A DNA stretch of 64,000 nucleotides from an uncultured Clostridia bacterium (GTDB lineage Bacteria > Bacillota > Clostridia > Oscillospirales > Ruminococcaceae): NCBI GenBank assembly GCA_947625155.1, contig CANQNG010000004.1, positions 1-64,000 on the forward strand, in the 5' to 3' direction. Positions 45,118 through 53,741 of the stretch are shown piece by piece (the stretch's first letter is position 1; each line of letters starts with the position of its first letter). Position numbers and translations under genes: made by a program. Under the pieces are notes generated by a model. It saw nothing but the letters and a program-made list of their open reading frames with translations, was not told the origin of the DNA and did no database searches.

Positions 45118-45567
45118 ATGAAGTGTCCCTATTGCGGCAATGAGGATTCCCGTGTGATCGATTCCCGCCCGTCCGAGGACAGAAAGCGCCGGCGGCGCAG
45201 GTGCGCAGCCTGCGGCAGAAGGTTCACGACCTATGAGATCGTGGAGCAGCCTTTGCGCATCGTTGTCAAACGTGACGGTACGCTTGAACCGTATGACCGC
45301 AACAAGCTGCTCAGCGGCATCTACCATGCGATCAAAAAACGCCCCGTCACCGTGACACAGGTCAATGCCATTGCGGACGTGGTGGAGGATGCCTATGACG
45401 GCAGTTGGAGCAGCCAGATCAGCTCCAACAGGATCGGAGAACTGGTCCTCGAACAACTGCGGGAACTGGATGCCATTGCCTATATCCGCTTTGCATCCGT
45501 GTATCAGGACTTCAAGGATGTGGACAGCTTTATCGCTGCCATCACAGCGCTCAGCTCAAAAAAATGA
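45118..45567 (+). CDS. nrdR: Transcriptional repressor NrdR
   Basis: 149 residues from ATG 45118; GAGGTGG lies upstream. N-terminal zinc ribbon 'MKCPYCGNEDSRVIDSRP' and 'CAACGRRFTTYE', then an ATP-cone from about residue 49. NrdR senses ATP/dATP and represses ribonucleotide reductase genes. No nrd gene is in the window and no NrdR box pair was seen at its own promoter. Confidence 0.95.
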   Translation: MKCPYCGNEDSRVIDSRPSEDRKRRRRRCAACGRRFTTYEIVEQPLRIVVKRDGTLEPYDRNKLLSGIYHAIKKRPVTVTQVNAIADVVEDAYDGSWSSQISSNRIGELVLEQLRELDAIAYIRFASVYQDFKDVDSFIAAITALSSKK

Positions 45568-45580
45568 GGAGGCAAACACT

Positions 45581-45985
45581 ATGGATCCCAATGACATCAA
45601 AGATTCCATCATGGACCCGGAGGATGTGACCGACCAGTTTGACCCGCAGGACATCGCATCCAACAAGGTCATGGCAGTACTGGCATGTATCCCCATCCTG
45701 TTCTGGCTGCCGCTGGCAGCTGCACCGAATTCCGCCTTTGCCAAGCACTATGCCAATCAGGGGCTGATCCTGCTGCTGCTTTGGGTCGTTATTGCTGTGG
45801 TCGTGAATATCCTTTCTGCGATCCTTGGCATTATCCCGGTCTTGGGCGGCATTCTCGCTGCGATCATCGGTCTGCTGTGTGGGTTAGTGCAGTTCGCAGC
45901 GTTCCTGCTGCTCTTTGTCAGTGCGCTCAGTGGCAAGGCAAAGGTGATCCCGATCATCGGCAACATGCTGCACCCGTTCAATTAA
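45581..45985 (+). CDS. Small polytopic membrane protein (DUF4870/Tic20-like)
   Basis: 134 residues from ATG 45581 (GAGGAGG upstream). A soluble acidic N-terminal 28 residues is followed by about three hydrophobic segments with 'SAFAKHYANQGLILLLLW', a motif common in small DUF4870-type membrane proteins. Likely cotranscribed with nrdR (13 bp gap). The last 8 bases overlap the tail of the convergent gene. Function unknown. Confidence 0.75.
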   Translation: MDPNDIKDSIMDPEDVTDQFDPQDIASNKVMAVLACIPILFWLPLAAAPNSAFAKHYANQGLILLLLWVVIAVVVNILSAILGIIPVLGGILAAIIGLLCGLVQFAAFLLLFVSALSGKAKVIPIIGNMLHPFN

Positions 45986-46418
45986 GGAAAGCAAACTGCT
46001 CCCAATCCGTGCTTCCCTGCATATCCAGCACCGCACCATCCTCCGGTACATAACACTGTGCGCCGATGAGGATACCGTCTGCGGTGAGCAGCTCGGCACG
46101 GCATGCAGTATCCTGCAAAGCATACGTATACAGCACCGCCCGTTCCCCCGCATAGTCGGCAAGCGGGAGGTGCTGATACGTCTGTAATGCCGCATAGTCG
46201 GCATACGTGCCGTCCATGGTCTGCGGGATGCGCACCGCCTGCGAGCTGATGATCTCCCCCTGCCAGCCCTTGGCAAAGAGGAATGCGCTGCGCTCCTCCT
46301 CCGTGGCGGCGGGAATGGTGAGCATAGCAGGCGCATCGGCACGGTGACAGAGTACGACTGCCGCAAGACACAGCGCAGCCGGCGGCAAGACAAGCAAGTA
46401 GCGGAAAATACGTTTCAT
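45978..46418 (-). CDS. DUF4830-like membrane-anchored protein
   Basis: 146 residues; AAAGGAGG before ATG 46418. One N-terminal membrane helix (about 6-25), then an extracellular domain with 'TEEERSAFLFAKGWQ', 'IPQTMDGTYADYAALQTYQH' and a C-terminal 'YVPEDGAVL'. The pattern fits DUF4830 proteins, which occur in Oscillospiraceae and have no known function. Convergent with the preceding gene. Confidence 0.7.
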   Translation of the reverse strand: MKRIFRYLLVLPPAALCLAAVVLCHRADAPAMLTIPAATEEERSAFLFAKGWQGEIISSQAVRIPQTMDGTYADYAALQTYQHLPLADYAGERAVLYTYALQDTACRAELLTADGILIGAQCYVPEDGAVLDMQGSTDWEQFAFLN

Positions 46419-46489
46419 GGGGAAGTCCTCCTTTCAGGTCTGGGCTATCCTATGCCGTTCCGGACAGAAATAGAACAGGAGGGGATCCT

Positions 46490-47272
46490 TTGGCACTGAT
46501 GCGGCTCGACAAACTCCTTGCCGGGCGGACATCCCACTCCCGGAGCGAAGTCCGGCAGCTGCTGCGTGAGGGCGCTGTCCGGGTGGACGGGGTCTGCATC
46601 ACGGACGGCAGCCGCAAGATCGACCCCGAGACACAGACTGTCTCCTGCGGCGGGAAGATCCTGCCGGGCGGGAAGTATACCTATTATATATTAAACAAGC
46701 CAAAGGGCGTGGTAAGCGCCACAGAGGACAGGCAGTACACGGTGCTGGACCTGATCCCGGCAGAACAGCGGGTGAAAGGCTTGTTCCCGGCAGGGCGGCT
46801 CGATGCGGACAGCACGGGGCTGCTGCTGCTGACGGATGACGGTGCGTTGGCACACCGGATGCTGGCACCGGGAAAACATGTTCCGAAATTCTACCTGATC
46901 CGACTGGCAAGACCCTTTGCGGAGCATTATGTGGCACGGCTGCAAGAGGGATCACGGCTTGCGGACGGAACGGTCTGCCTGCCGGCAGAAGTGCAGCATC
47001 TCCGGGAACGGTATGCCCTCATCTGCCTGCATGAGGGGAAATATCATCAGGTAAAGCGGATGTTCGCTGCCCTTGGAAATCACGTGGAAAGCCTGCACCG
47101 GGTAGGCATTGGCGGGTATCTGCTGCCGCCCGGTCTGGAAAGCGGCTGCTATTTGTCGATTTCTCACAAAGATGTTGAAAATCTTTTGTCCGAAGGCTGT
47201 TTGGAAGTTGTCTGTGAACAAATTATGAAGAATTTTTCGTCATACTTGCTAAATGCAGACCAAGAAGTTTAG
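46490..47272 (+). CDS. RsuA-family pseudouridine synthase
   Basis: 260 residues. Start TTG 46490 is 9 bases after AGGAGG; ATG 46499 is 18 bases away and less likely. N-terminal S4 RNA-binding domain ('MRLDKLLAGRTSHSRSE'), then the catalytic 'GRLDADSTGLLLLTDDG' with the nucleophile Asp, and 'EGKYHQVKRMFAALGNHV'. It modifies a ribosomal RNA uridine (RsuA or RluB/E type). The last about 20 residues extend past the usual end. Confidence 0.9.
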   Translation: MALMRLDKLLAGRTSHSRSEVRQLLREGAVRVDGVCITDGSRKIDPETQTVSCGGKILPGGKYTYYILNKPKGVVSATEDRQYTVLDLIPAEQRVKGLFPAGRLDADSTGLLLLTDDGALAHRMLAPGKHVPKFYLIRLARPFAEHYVARLQEGSRLADGTVCLPAEVQHLRERYALICLHEGKYHQVKRMFAALGNHVESLHRVGIGGYLLPPGLESGCYLSISHKDVENLLSEGCLEVVCEQIMKNFSSYLLNADQEV

Positions 47273-47284
47273 GTAAATAGCGAC

Positions 47285-47313
47285 TTGAAAAAAAACTCAT
47301 AATTTGGTATGAT
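47285..47313 (+). promoter_or_regulatory. Promoter of the msmX-like gene
   Basis: TTGAAA (47285-47290), 17-bp spacer, TATGAT (47308-47313) with TGG. Confidence 0.75.
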
Positions 47314-47322
47314 AGTAATAGA

Positions 47323-47358
47323 CAGTTATATGCCGGTACGTCCGTGCGGCGGTAACTG
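47323..47358 (+). promoter_or_regulatory. 5' leader hairpin of the msmX-like mRNA
   Basis: CAGTTA ... TAACTG enclosing GCCG / CGGC and ACG / CGT gives a long interrupted hairpin that begins within a few bases of the expected transcription start. Its likely role is stabilising the mRNA 5' end; it does not resemble a known riboswitch. Confidence 0.5.
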
Positions 47359-47390
47359 AAAAAAACTAAGTAAACGGAGGATCAGAATAA

Positions 47391-48533
47391 ATGGCAAGCT
47401 TATCACTTAGAGGTATCTATAAGAAGTATCCCGGCGGCGTAGTTGCTGTTTCCGATGTTAATCTTGAGATCAGAGATAAGGAGTTTATCATTCTGGTAGG
47501 ACCTTCCGGCTGCGGCAAGTCCACCACACTGCGTATGATCGCCGGTCTGGAGGAGATCTCCGAGGGCGAACTGTATATCGGCGACCGCCTTGTCAACGAC
47601 ATCGCACCGAAAGACAGAGACATCGCAATGGTATTCCAGAACTACGCTTTGTATCCGCACATGACTGTATTCGAGAATATGGCATTCGGTCTGAAGCTCC
47701 GCAAAGTACCGAAGGACGAGATCGCCCGCAAGGTAGAAGAAGCTGCAAGGATCCTCGACCTGTCCCACCTGCTCGACAGAAAGCCGAAGGCAATGTCCGG
47801 CGGTCAGAGACAGAGAGTTGCGCTCGGCCGTGCGATCGTGCGTTCCCCAAAGGTGTTCCTGCTCGACGAGCCGCTGTCTAACCTCGATGCCAAGCTGCGT
47901 GCGCAGATGAGAACGGAGATCTCCAAGCTCCACAAGAAGCTCGGTACGACGTTCATCTATGTAACGCATGACCAGACAGAGGCTATGACCATGGGCGACC
48001 GTATCGTGGTCATGAAGGACGGTTTTGTACAGCAGATCGATACCCCGCAGAACCTCTATGAGCAGCCGGTCAACAAGTTCGTGGCAGGCTTCTTGGGTTC
48101 ACCGCAGATGAACTTTATCGATGCCGTTCTCAGAAAGAACAGCGCACAGCAGTACTATGTAGAATTCGGTTCTGATGATTCCAAGACCTCCAGAGGCGTG
48201 AAGTATCAGATCATCGTTCCAGAGTCCAAGGCTGTTCCGGAACTGGAGAAGTACGTTGACCGTGAAGTAACACTGGGCATCCGTCCGGAGAGCGTTCACG
48301 ATGAGGAAATGTATATTTCCACCGCTACGACCGGTGTCATCGACTGCAACGTAGAGATCACCGAAATGATGGGCGCAGAGACATTCCTGTATCTGGAGTG
48401 CGAGGGTATCCCGATCACGGCAAGAGTTTCGCCGAGATCCACAGCACGTCCGCAGGATATGATCAAGGTCGCTCTTGACCCGAACAGGATCCATCTGTTC
48501 GACAAGGAGACCGAAAAGACCATTGTAAACTGA
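47391..48533 (+). CDS. msmX: Sugar ABC transporter ATP-binding protein (MsmX/UgpC type)
   Basis: 380 residues. Walker A '[18 protein letters not shown]', Q-loop '[11 protein letters not shown]', signature '[16 protein letters not shown]', Walker B '[14 protein letters not shown]' and a C-terminal regulatory OB-fold (TOBE) region from about 240. MsmX-type ATPases energise several carbohydrate permeases made elsewhere, so an isolated gene with its own promoter and terminator fits. A possible client is the oligosaccharide-type binding protein at the left of the window, by inference. Codon choice is noticeably more biased than in neighbours, suggesting high expression. Confidence 0.93.
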   Translation: MASLSLRGIYKKYPGGVVAVSDVNLEIRDKEFIILVGPSGCGKSTTLRMIAGLEEISEGELYIGDRLVNDIAPKDRDIAMVFQNYALYPHMTVFENMAFGLKLRKVPKDEIARKVEEAARILDLSHLLDRKPKAMSGGQRQRVALGRAIVRSPKVFLLDEPLSNLDAKLRAQMRTEISKLHKKLGTTFIYVTHDQTEAMTMGDRIVVMKDGFVQQIDTPQNLYEQPVNKFVAGFLGSPQMNFIDAVLRKNSAQQYYVEFGSDDSKTSRGVKYQIIVPESKAVPELEKYVDREVTLGIRPESVHDEEMYISTATTGVIDCNVEITEMMGAETFLYLECEGIPITARVSPRSTARPQDMIKVALDPNRIHLFDKETEKTIVN

Positions 48534-48548
48534 CATTGTACAGAAACT

Positions 48549-48578
48549 GCCCCCCTGTTTGCGCAGGGGGCTTTTTTT
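48549..48578 (+). terminator. Terminator of the msmX-like gene
   Basis: GCCCCCCTG / CAGGGGGC stem followed by TTTTTTT. Confidence 0.9.
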
Positions 48579-48594
48579 GAAACGGAGGTATTTT

Positions 48595-50934
48595 ATGAAA
48601 ACCATACTGCAAAGGATCACTGCATTTGCGGCAGCGGCTTGTATGCTCCCGTTCGTATTCCCCCATGTTACCAAGGCGCTGGAAAACCCCAAGACCGAAG
48701 CGGTCCGCCCGGTCTCTGCCGATATCGCCGAGACGAACACGGCTGAGACGGATACCGCCCTGCAAACCATGGAGGAAATGCCCCGACAGATCGTGACCGT
48801 CATTTACAATGTGGACGGACATGAGACAGAGGAGGAGTTCTATCTGTTCGGAACAGATCACCTGATCGGTCTCTCGATGCCTCAGCCGACTGAAGCAGGG
48901 GAGTTTCTGTGCTGGACAGGGGAAAATGGCAAGGAATACACGAATGAGCTGGATGTCAATGACTTTGATTTCAGCTTTGAGCTGGTGATCAAACTGTATG
49001 CGGAATTAAAGGCGTTCACTTACCCAATTCCTGAAACGACAGGACCACCCGTCACCACAACAACAGCGGAAACTACCGCATTGGTGACAACAACCCCGAC
49101 CACAACGGCAACGGCTGCCGGCTCTTCGTCCGTAGCAGAAACCACTACAGAAGCACAGACAACAACGACCACATCGGCAGGCGATAATGCCGTATATCGT
49201 GTGATCGTCCGTTTTATCAACGGCTACACGGGGACAGACACCACACAGGAATTTGACCTGAAGCCCGATATGCTGATAAAGTTTGCGCAGCTTCCTGATA
49301 AACATTTCCGGTACTATGCAGATGAGAACGGCGATCGTGTAGACGGATCGGAATTCCAGTATGACAACCATGATACAGAACCAGATACCATAACGCTCTA
49401 TGCCGTCTATGACCCGCTGTATAGGGTGCATGTCCACATGACGGACGGTGCTGTCAGCGATCTGGTCTACTACGAGCTATGGGAAGGCGATAAGATCGTA
49501 CTGCCGGACGGGGGACATGCCTTCGGGACATTCCTGTACTGGGAAGATGCAGAAGGGAACCGTTTGGATACACTGACATGCCGGACGGATAACCTTTACG
49601 GAGAGCCGGATGAGATCTATCTGACCGCCGTTTACAGCAAAGAAACTACACGCCCGGAAACCACGACCGCCACGCACACGACAACATCCACAACGGAAAC
49701 GACCACGATGACCGAAACAGAACTCTGGACTTCCTATGACGAAACAACTACCACACCAGAAACAACTACAACACCGGAAACAACTACAACACCGGAAACA
49801 ACTTTCACGACGGAAACGACCACGACACCGGAAACAACTTTCACGACAGAAACGACCACCACAACAGACTGGACTTCCTATGAGGAAACAACTTTCACGA
49901 CGGAAACGACCACGACACCGGAAACAACTGCCACACCAAAAACAACTACTTTGCCGGAAACAACTACCACACCAGAAACGACCTACACAACGGAAACGGT
50001 CACGGTCACCACAACAGGCTGGACTACCTATGAGGAAACGACTGCCACAACAGAAACGAACATAACGACCGTAACAGCATCATCGACTTCCGATGAGGAG
50101 ACAACTACCACACCAGAAACGATCACAACGACCGTAACAGCACCATCGACTTCCGATGAGGAGACAACTACATCTTCTGAGGAGACGACCACTGCCATAA
50201 CGACAACATCTTCTGAGGGGACAACGACTGCCACAACAGAAACGACTACATCACCGGAAACAACTGCCACAACAGAAACAACTGCAACACTCCCGGAAAC
50301 GACTGCCACAGCAGAAACGACCACCATGCCGGAAACGACTACAACGACCGTAACAGCACCATCGACTTCCGATGAGGAAACGACAACATCTGCCGAGGAG
50401 ACAACGGCTACCACATCCGCACCATCCACTTCCGATGAGGAGACGACCACTGCCACAACAGCAACATCCTCCGAGGAAACGACCACTGCTACAACGGCAT
50501 CATCCTCTGAGGAGACGACCACCACCACATCCGCACTAGCCTCCGAAGAAACGACCACCACCACATCCGCACTAGCCTCCGAAGAAACGACCACCACCAC
50601 AACAACTGCTACTACCGAAGACAGCGCCGTCGGTTCGGAAACGGGTACAGAGACCACCCCCTCCGAAACGACCCCGACGACCCCCTCTGAGACAGAAACG
50701 CCGGATCTCGGTGATGTGGACGAGGACGGGAAAGTGAGCATCAATGATGCCACTGCTCTGCTGCAGGATATTGCTATCCGCCTTATGGGGGACAGCCAAC
50801 TGACTGCATCACAGGCTAAAGCAGCAGATGTGAACGGCGATGGTTCAATGACAGTCGATGACGCTACCCTCATCTTGAAATACATTGCCGTAAAGCTTTT
50901 CGATGACACCATAACGATCCAAGACATCCTATAA
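48595..50934 (+). CDS. Secreted dockerin protein with InlB-type repeats and a threonine-rich linker
   Basis: 779 residues from ATG 48595 after GGAGG. Signal peptide (about 1-32). Three beta-grasp repeats of InlB_B/Flg_new type ('VTVIYNVDGHETEEEFYLFG', 'RVIVRFINGYTGTDTTQEF', 'RVHVHMTDGAVSDLVYYELW') occupy about 60-355. A very long Thr/Glu/Ser-rich low-complexity linker (about 356-700) follows. The C-terminal about 70 residues form a type I dockerin with two Ca-binding F-hands, 'DVDEDGKVSINDATALL' and 'DVNGDGSMTVDDATLIL'. No catalytic domain. A cellulosome-associated or adhesive structural subunit is likely. Confidence 0.88.
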   Translation: MKTILQRITAFAAAACMLPFVFPHVTKALENPKTEAVRPVSADIAETNTAETDTALQTMEEMPRQIVTVIYNVDGHETEEEFYLFGTDHLIGLSMPQPTEAGEFLCWTGENGKEYTNELDVNDFDFSFELVIKLYAELKAFTYPIPETTGPPVTTTTAETTALVTTTPTTTATAAGSSSVAETTTEAQTTTTTSAGDNAVYRVIVRFINGYTGTDTTQEFDLKPDMLIKFAQLPDKHFRYYADENGDRVDGSEFQYDNHDTEPDTITLYAVYDPLYRVHVHMTDGAVSDLVYYELWEGDKIVLPDGGHAFGTFLYWEDAEGNRLDTLTCRTDNLYGEPDEIYLTAVYSKETTRPETTTATHTTTSTTETTTMTETELWTSYDETTTTPETTTTPETTTTPETTFTTETTTTPETTFTTETTTTTDWTSYEETTFTTETTTTPETTATPKTTTLPETTTTPETTYTTETVTVTTTGWTTYEETTATTETNITTVTASSTSDEETTTTPETITTTVTAPSTSDEETTTSSEETTTAITTTSSEGTTTATTETTTSPETTATTETTATLPETTATAETTTMPETTTTTVTAPSTSDEETTTSAEETTATTSAPSTSDEETTTATTATSSEETTTATTASSSEETTTTTSALASEETTTTTSALASEETTTTTTTATTEDSAVGSETGTETTPSETTPTTPSETETPDLGDVDEDGKVSINDATALLQDIAIRLMGDSQLTASQAKAADVNGDGSMTVDDATLILKYIAVKLFDDTITIQDIL
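49640..50690 (+). repeat. Threonine-rich minisatellite-like coding repeat
   Basis: Short units encoding TTTPETT, TTFTTETT, TSDEETTT and SSEETTTA recur with few changes across about 1 kb inside the dockerin gene. Several blocks are near-identical, for example the unit encoding TTTSALASEE at about 50520-50600. The tract is likely length-variable by slippage and is probably O-glycosylated. It stays in frame throughout. Confidence 0.8.
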
Positions 50935-50975
50935 CTCCCGAGGTGGATGGACAAGCTGCTCCAGACAGCACAAAC

Positions 50976-51010
50976 AAGACCCCCATTCTGAAAGGAACGG
51001 GGGTCTTTCT
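50976..51010 (+). terminator. Terminator of the dockerin gene
   Basis: AAGACCCCC / GGGGGTCTT stem (50976-50984 / 50999-51007), then TCTG; it also lies in the path of the convergent glucokinase operon. Confidence 0.75.
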
Positions 51011-51027
51011 GTCTGTTTCAGGCAGGT

Positions 51028-51987
51028 CTATTTCTTTGCCGCACCAAGGAATGCCGCACCGATCAGCCCGGCATCGTTGCCAAGTTCGGCAATGACGATC
51101 TTTGTATTTTTCGGGGAATTGCGGGTGTAGACTTCCTTTTCGACCAGTGCCTTCATGGGCAGCAGGAGCGGGTCGCCCTCGTTGCAGACACCGCCGCCCA
51201 CGCAAAGCACGTCCGGCTGGAAAATGTTGATGGTGTTGGTAATACCTGCCGCAAGCGCACGAATGTATGCATCTACCACTTCCTGCGCAGCCGCATCTCC
51301 CAAGCGCATTGCATCGAATGCCGTCCTTGCGGAGACCTTGCCGTTTCGCTCTGCGGTGATGTCGTGGAGCTTGCTGTCCTTGACCTGCTCCATCTTTTCC
51401 TTGGTCATGCGGATCAGTCCGGTCGCTGAAGAGTACACCTCAAAGCAGCCCCGTCTGCCGCAGGAACACTGCGGACCGTCCATGTTGATGACCGTATGTC
51501 CGATCTCCGCACCGCCGAAATTCGACCCGGCATAAATTTTCCCGTCAATGATGATGCCGCCGCCGACACCCGTGCCGAGGGTGATGCAGACTGCATTCTT
51601 TGCACCCTTGGCAGCGCCGGCAACGTATTCGCCGTAAGCGGCAGCGTTGGCATCGTTCTCGATGTAGACCGGCTTGTCGATGTGCCTGTGTATCAGCTCC
51701 GCCATGGGCGTATTCTCAAAGCCGAGGTTGTTGGAAAATTCGATGATACCCGTCTCGCTGTTGGCAATGCCGGGCGTACCCACGCCGACCCACTCGATCT
51801 GTTCCATGGTCAGTCCTGCATCCTTGACAGCCTGAATTGCCATCGCTGCCATATCGTCTGCAATGGCTTCCGCAGGGCGGGGGCGGTTGGTCTTGGTGCT
51901 TGCCTTGGTGACGATCTGATAATTTTCGTCCACCACAGCGGCAACGATATTCGTGCCGCCAAGGTCAATGCCGATGTAATACTTCAT
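51028..51987 (-). CDS. glcK: ROK-family glucokinase
   Basis: 319 residues. Phosphate-binding 'GIDLGGTNIVAAVV', catalytic region 'YIENDANAAAYGEY', and the ROK zinc motif 'CSCGRRGCFEVYSS'. 'LGTGVGGGIIIDG' and 'GGGVCNEG' complete the ATPase fold. It phosphorylates glucose, for example from GH74, GH94 or glucan breakdown. Last gene of the minus-strand run starting at ung; 42 bp separate it from manA. Confidence 0.93.
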   Translation of the reverse strand: MKYYIGIDLGGTNIVAAVVDENYQIVTKASTKTNRPRPAEAIADDMAAMAIQAVKDAGLTMEQIEWVGVGTPGIANSETGIIEFSNNLGFENTPMAELIHRHIDKPVYIENDANAAAYGEYVAGAAKGAKNAVCITLGTGVGGGIIIDGKIYAGSNFGGAEIGHTVINMDGPQCSCGRRGCFEVYSSATGLIRMTKEKMEQVKDSKLHDITAERNGKVSARTAFDAMRLGDAAAQEVVDAYIRALAAGITNTINIFQPDVLCVGGGVCNEGDPLLLPMKALVEKEVYTRNSPKNTKIVIAELGNDAGLIGAAFLGAAKK

Positions 51988-52029
51988 AGGGTTTTCCTCC
52001 TTTATGTTTCCGCCTTGCGGCGGTCCTGA

Positions 52030-52947
52030 TCAATTCCTGAATGGCACTGTTACCGTACCGAGCAGCGTGCATTCGCCCCACAGCATATATTCCGTCCCTG
52101 CCGGAACGAATATGCTGTTGCCTTTCTCCAGCATCACCGTGCCGTCATCCGTTGACATCGAACCTCTGCCATCCAGCACCAGAATATGCTCATAGCAGGA
52201 TCCCGGTGATGCGCCCTTGTGTCCGTTGAGCTGTGTTTCCATCACGCTGAATGCCCTGCATCCGCCAAGCACCCGGACAAAGGTACTCGGGGAATTGTAT
52301 AAGGCACTTGCTTTTCTGGCAGGCGTGTTGACCGTTGGCGAAAACTGCATATGCTGCAGCGCCTGTGCAATGTGCAGCTCCCTGCCCCTGTCATGATCAT
52401 ACACCCGGTAGGTGATGTTGGAATTCTGCTGCACCTCCGCAAGCAGTATCCCCTTGCCAATGGAATGCAGCGTCCCTGACGGGATCAGGAACACATCGCC
52501 GGGGCTGACCGGGATGCGCTTCATCCGGGAAAGCAGCGTTCCCTCCCGGATCGCTGTCTGCACTTCTTCCGGTGTGATCTCTTTCTCGAATCCGTACAGG
52601 ATCGAAGCGCCCGGTTCGGCATCGATGATATACCACAGTTCCGTCTTGTCCGGGTGTACCTGCACGGACAGATCCTCATGCGCATCGATGAGTTTGACAA
52701 TGACCGGGAACGGGTCGAACGGCTGATACCCCGGCGCAGCGGCTGCTTCCGGGTGTTCTTTCAGGAATGCCGACAATGGCATGCCCTTGTATTGCCCGGA
52801 GGCGATCACGCTCTCCCCGTCCGGGTGCGTGGAAAGTTCCCAGCTTTCGGCGATCCTGTCCGCCTGTGACTGTTTCCCGTAGTCCCTCAGCCGGTTGCCG
52901 CCCCATACGTAGTCCTTACAAACTGCCTGTAGTAAAAATGGTTTCAT
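52030..52947 (-). CDS. manA: Mannose-6-phosphate isomerase, class I
   Basis: 305 residues. Cupin-type zinc enzyme with 'YVWGGNRLRDYGK', 'LSVQVHPDK' (metal His) and 'FLIPSGTLHSIGKG'. It interconverts fructose-6-P and mannose-6-P and could supply the GDP-mannose pathway of the polysaccharide operon at 7.5-14.8 kb. The start overlaps the GH25 stop by 4 bp. Confidence 0.93.
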   Translation of the reverse strand: MKPFLLQAVCKDYVWGGNRLRDYGKQSQADRIAESWELSTHPDGESVIASGQYKGMPLSAFLKEHPEAAAAPGYQPFDPFPVIVKLIDAHEDLSVQVHPDKTELWYIIDAEPGASILYGFEKEITPEEVQTAIREGTLLSRMKRIPVSPGDVFLIPSGTLHSIGKGILLAEVQQNSNITYRVYDHDRGRELHIAQALQHMQFSPTVNTPARKASALYNSPSTFVRVLGGCRAFSVMETQLNGHKGASPGSCYEHILVLDGRGSMSTDDGTVMLEKGNSIFVPAGTEYMLWGECTLLGTVTVPFRN

Positions 52948-53741
52948 TCCGTTGTTTCCTCCTCTGCCGAAAGCCCGAAGGCTTTCTTCATCTCGTCTAA
53001 CGTGCCGTTGTAGACATTCAGGTCGATGTATTTTTCCAGCTGGTCGCTCTGCGTTCCCTCAAAGCCCTCCAACTCGCCCTTGTCGGAATACTGCCAGAAT
53101 GCCCAGCGGTTCATCGGTTTCATATAGGTATTGCGCATCCACAGCGGATAGCTGCCGTAATCTCCGCCGAGGATATAGCTGTAGTATGCCCTTGTGGTCG
53201 TGTAAATAATAGGCTTCACCCCGTAATGATCTTCCAGTGCGTTCAGCAGGTCGTCCAGAATGGCACGGGTCTCCTTTTTGGAGAGGGGTTCGTCCGTGTA
53301 GCTTCCGTAAAATTCCAGATCGACCACCGGCGGCAGACAGCCCTCCAGCGGACCGACCGTCTCGATGAAATTCTGCGCCTGTGTCGCACCGCTGCTCTCA
53401 TAGCTGAAAAAGTGGTACGCCCCGGCGATAATGCCGTTTTCCTGCGAAGCGCTCCAGTTGTAGGTGAAAAAGGGATCCTGATAGGAACTGCCCTCTGTTG
53501 CCTTGATGAAGGCAAACTGCACATCCTGCTGTGCAAACTGCTGCCAGTCGATCGTTCCCTGATAGCGGGACACGTCCACCCCCATGACCGGATATTTGTC
53601 GGGGTCGGGGATATTGGCAACGATCTCCCCCGTATAAATTTTATGCAGGCGCACTGCAAAGGCGGTGATGCCGATGATGATGCCGACCGCCAGCAGCCAG
53701 CCGATCACACGCCCGTAAGCGATCCTTCTGCCTTTCATCAC
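52944..53741 (-). CDS. GH25 lysozyme-like muramidase, membrane-anchored
   Basis: 265 residues. One N-terminal membrane helix (about 12-30), then the GH25 barrel with 'GVDVSRYQGTIDWQQFA', 'AFIKATEGSSYQDPFF', 'AGAYHFFSYES' and 'PPVVDLEFYG', which holds the catalytic Asp and Glu. It cleaves the MurNAc-GlcNAc bond, probably for wall remodelling at the outer membrane face. Overlaps GH74 and manA by 4 bp each. Confidence 0.93.
   Translation of the reverse strand: MMKGRRIAYGRVIGWLLAVGIIIGITAFAVRLHKIYTGEIVANIPDPDKYPVMGVDVSRYQGTIDWQQFAQQDVQFAFIKATEGSSYQDPFFTYNWSASQENGIIAGAYHFFSYESSGATQAQNFIETVGPLEGCLPPVVDLEFYGSYTDEPLSKKETRAILDDLLNALEDHYGVKPIIYTTTRAYYSYILGGDYGSYPLWMRNTYMKPMNRWAFWQYSDKGELEGFEGTQSDQLEKYIDLNVYNGTLDEMKKAFGLSAEEETTE

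Noticed and set aside
49700-50620. Possible CRISPR-like array of short repeats
   Set aside because: The repeats are in-frame codon units of a coding low-complexity tract; no constant repeat with unique spacers and no cas genes.
50028-50954. Long open frame opposite the Thr-rich tract, rich in Val and Ser
   Set aside because: It is the complement of ACN/GAN repeat codons and has no start site or family resemblance; the plus strand has a signal peptide and a dockerin.
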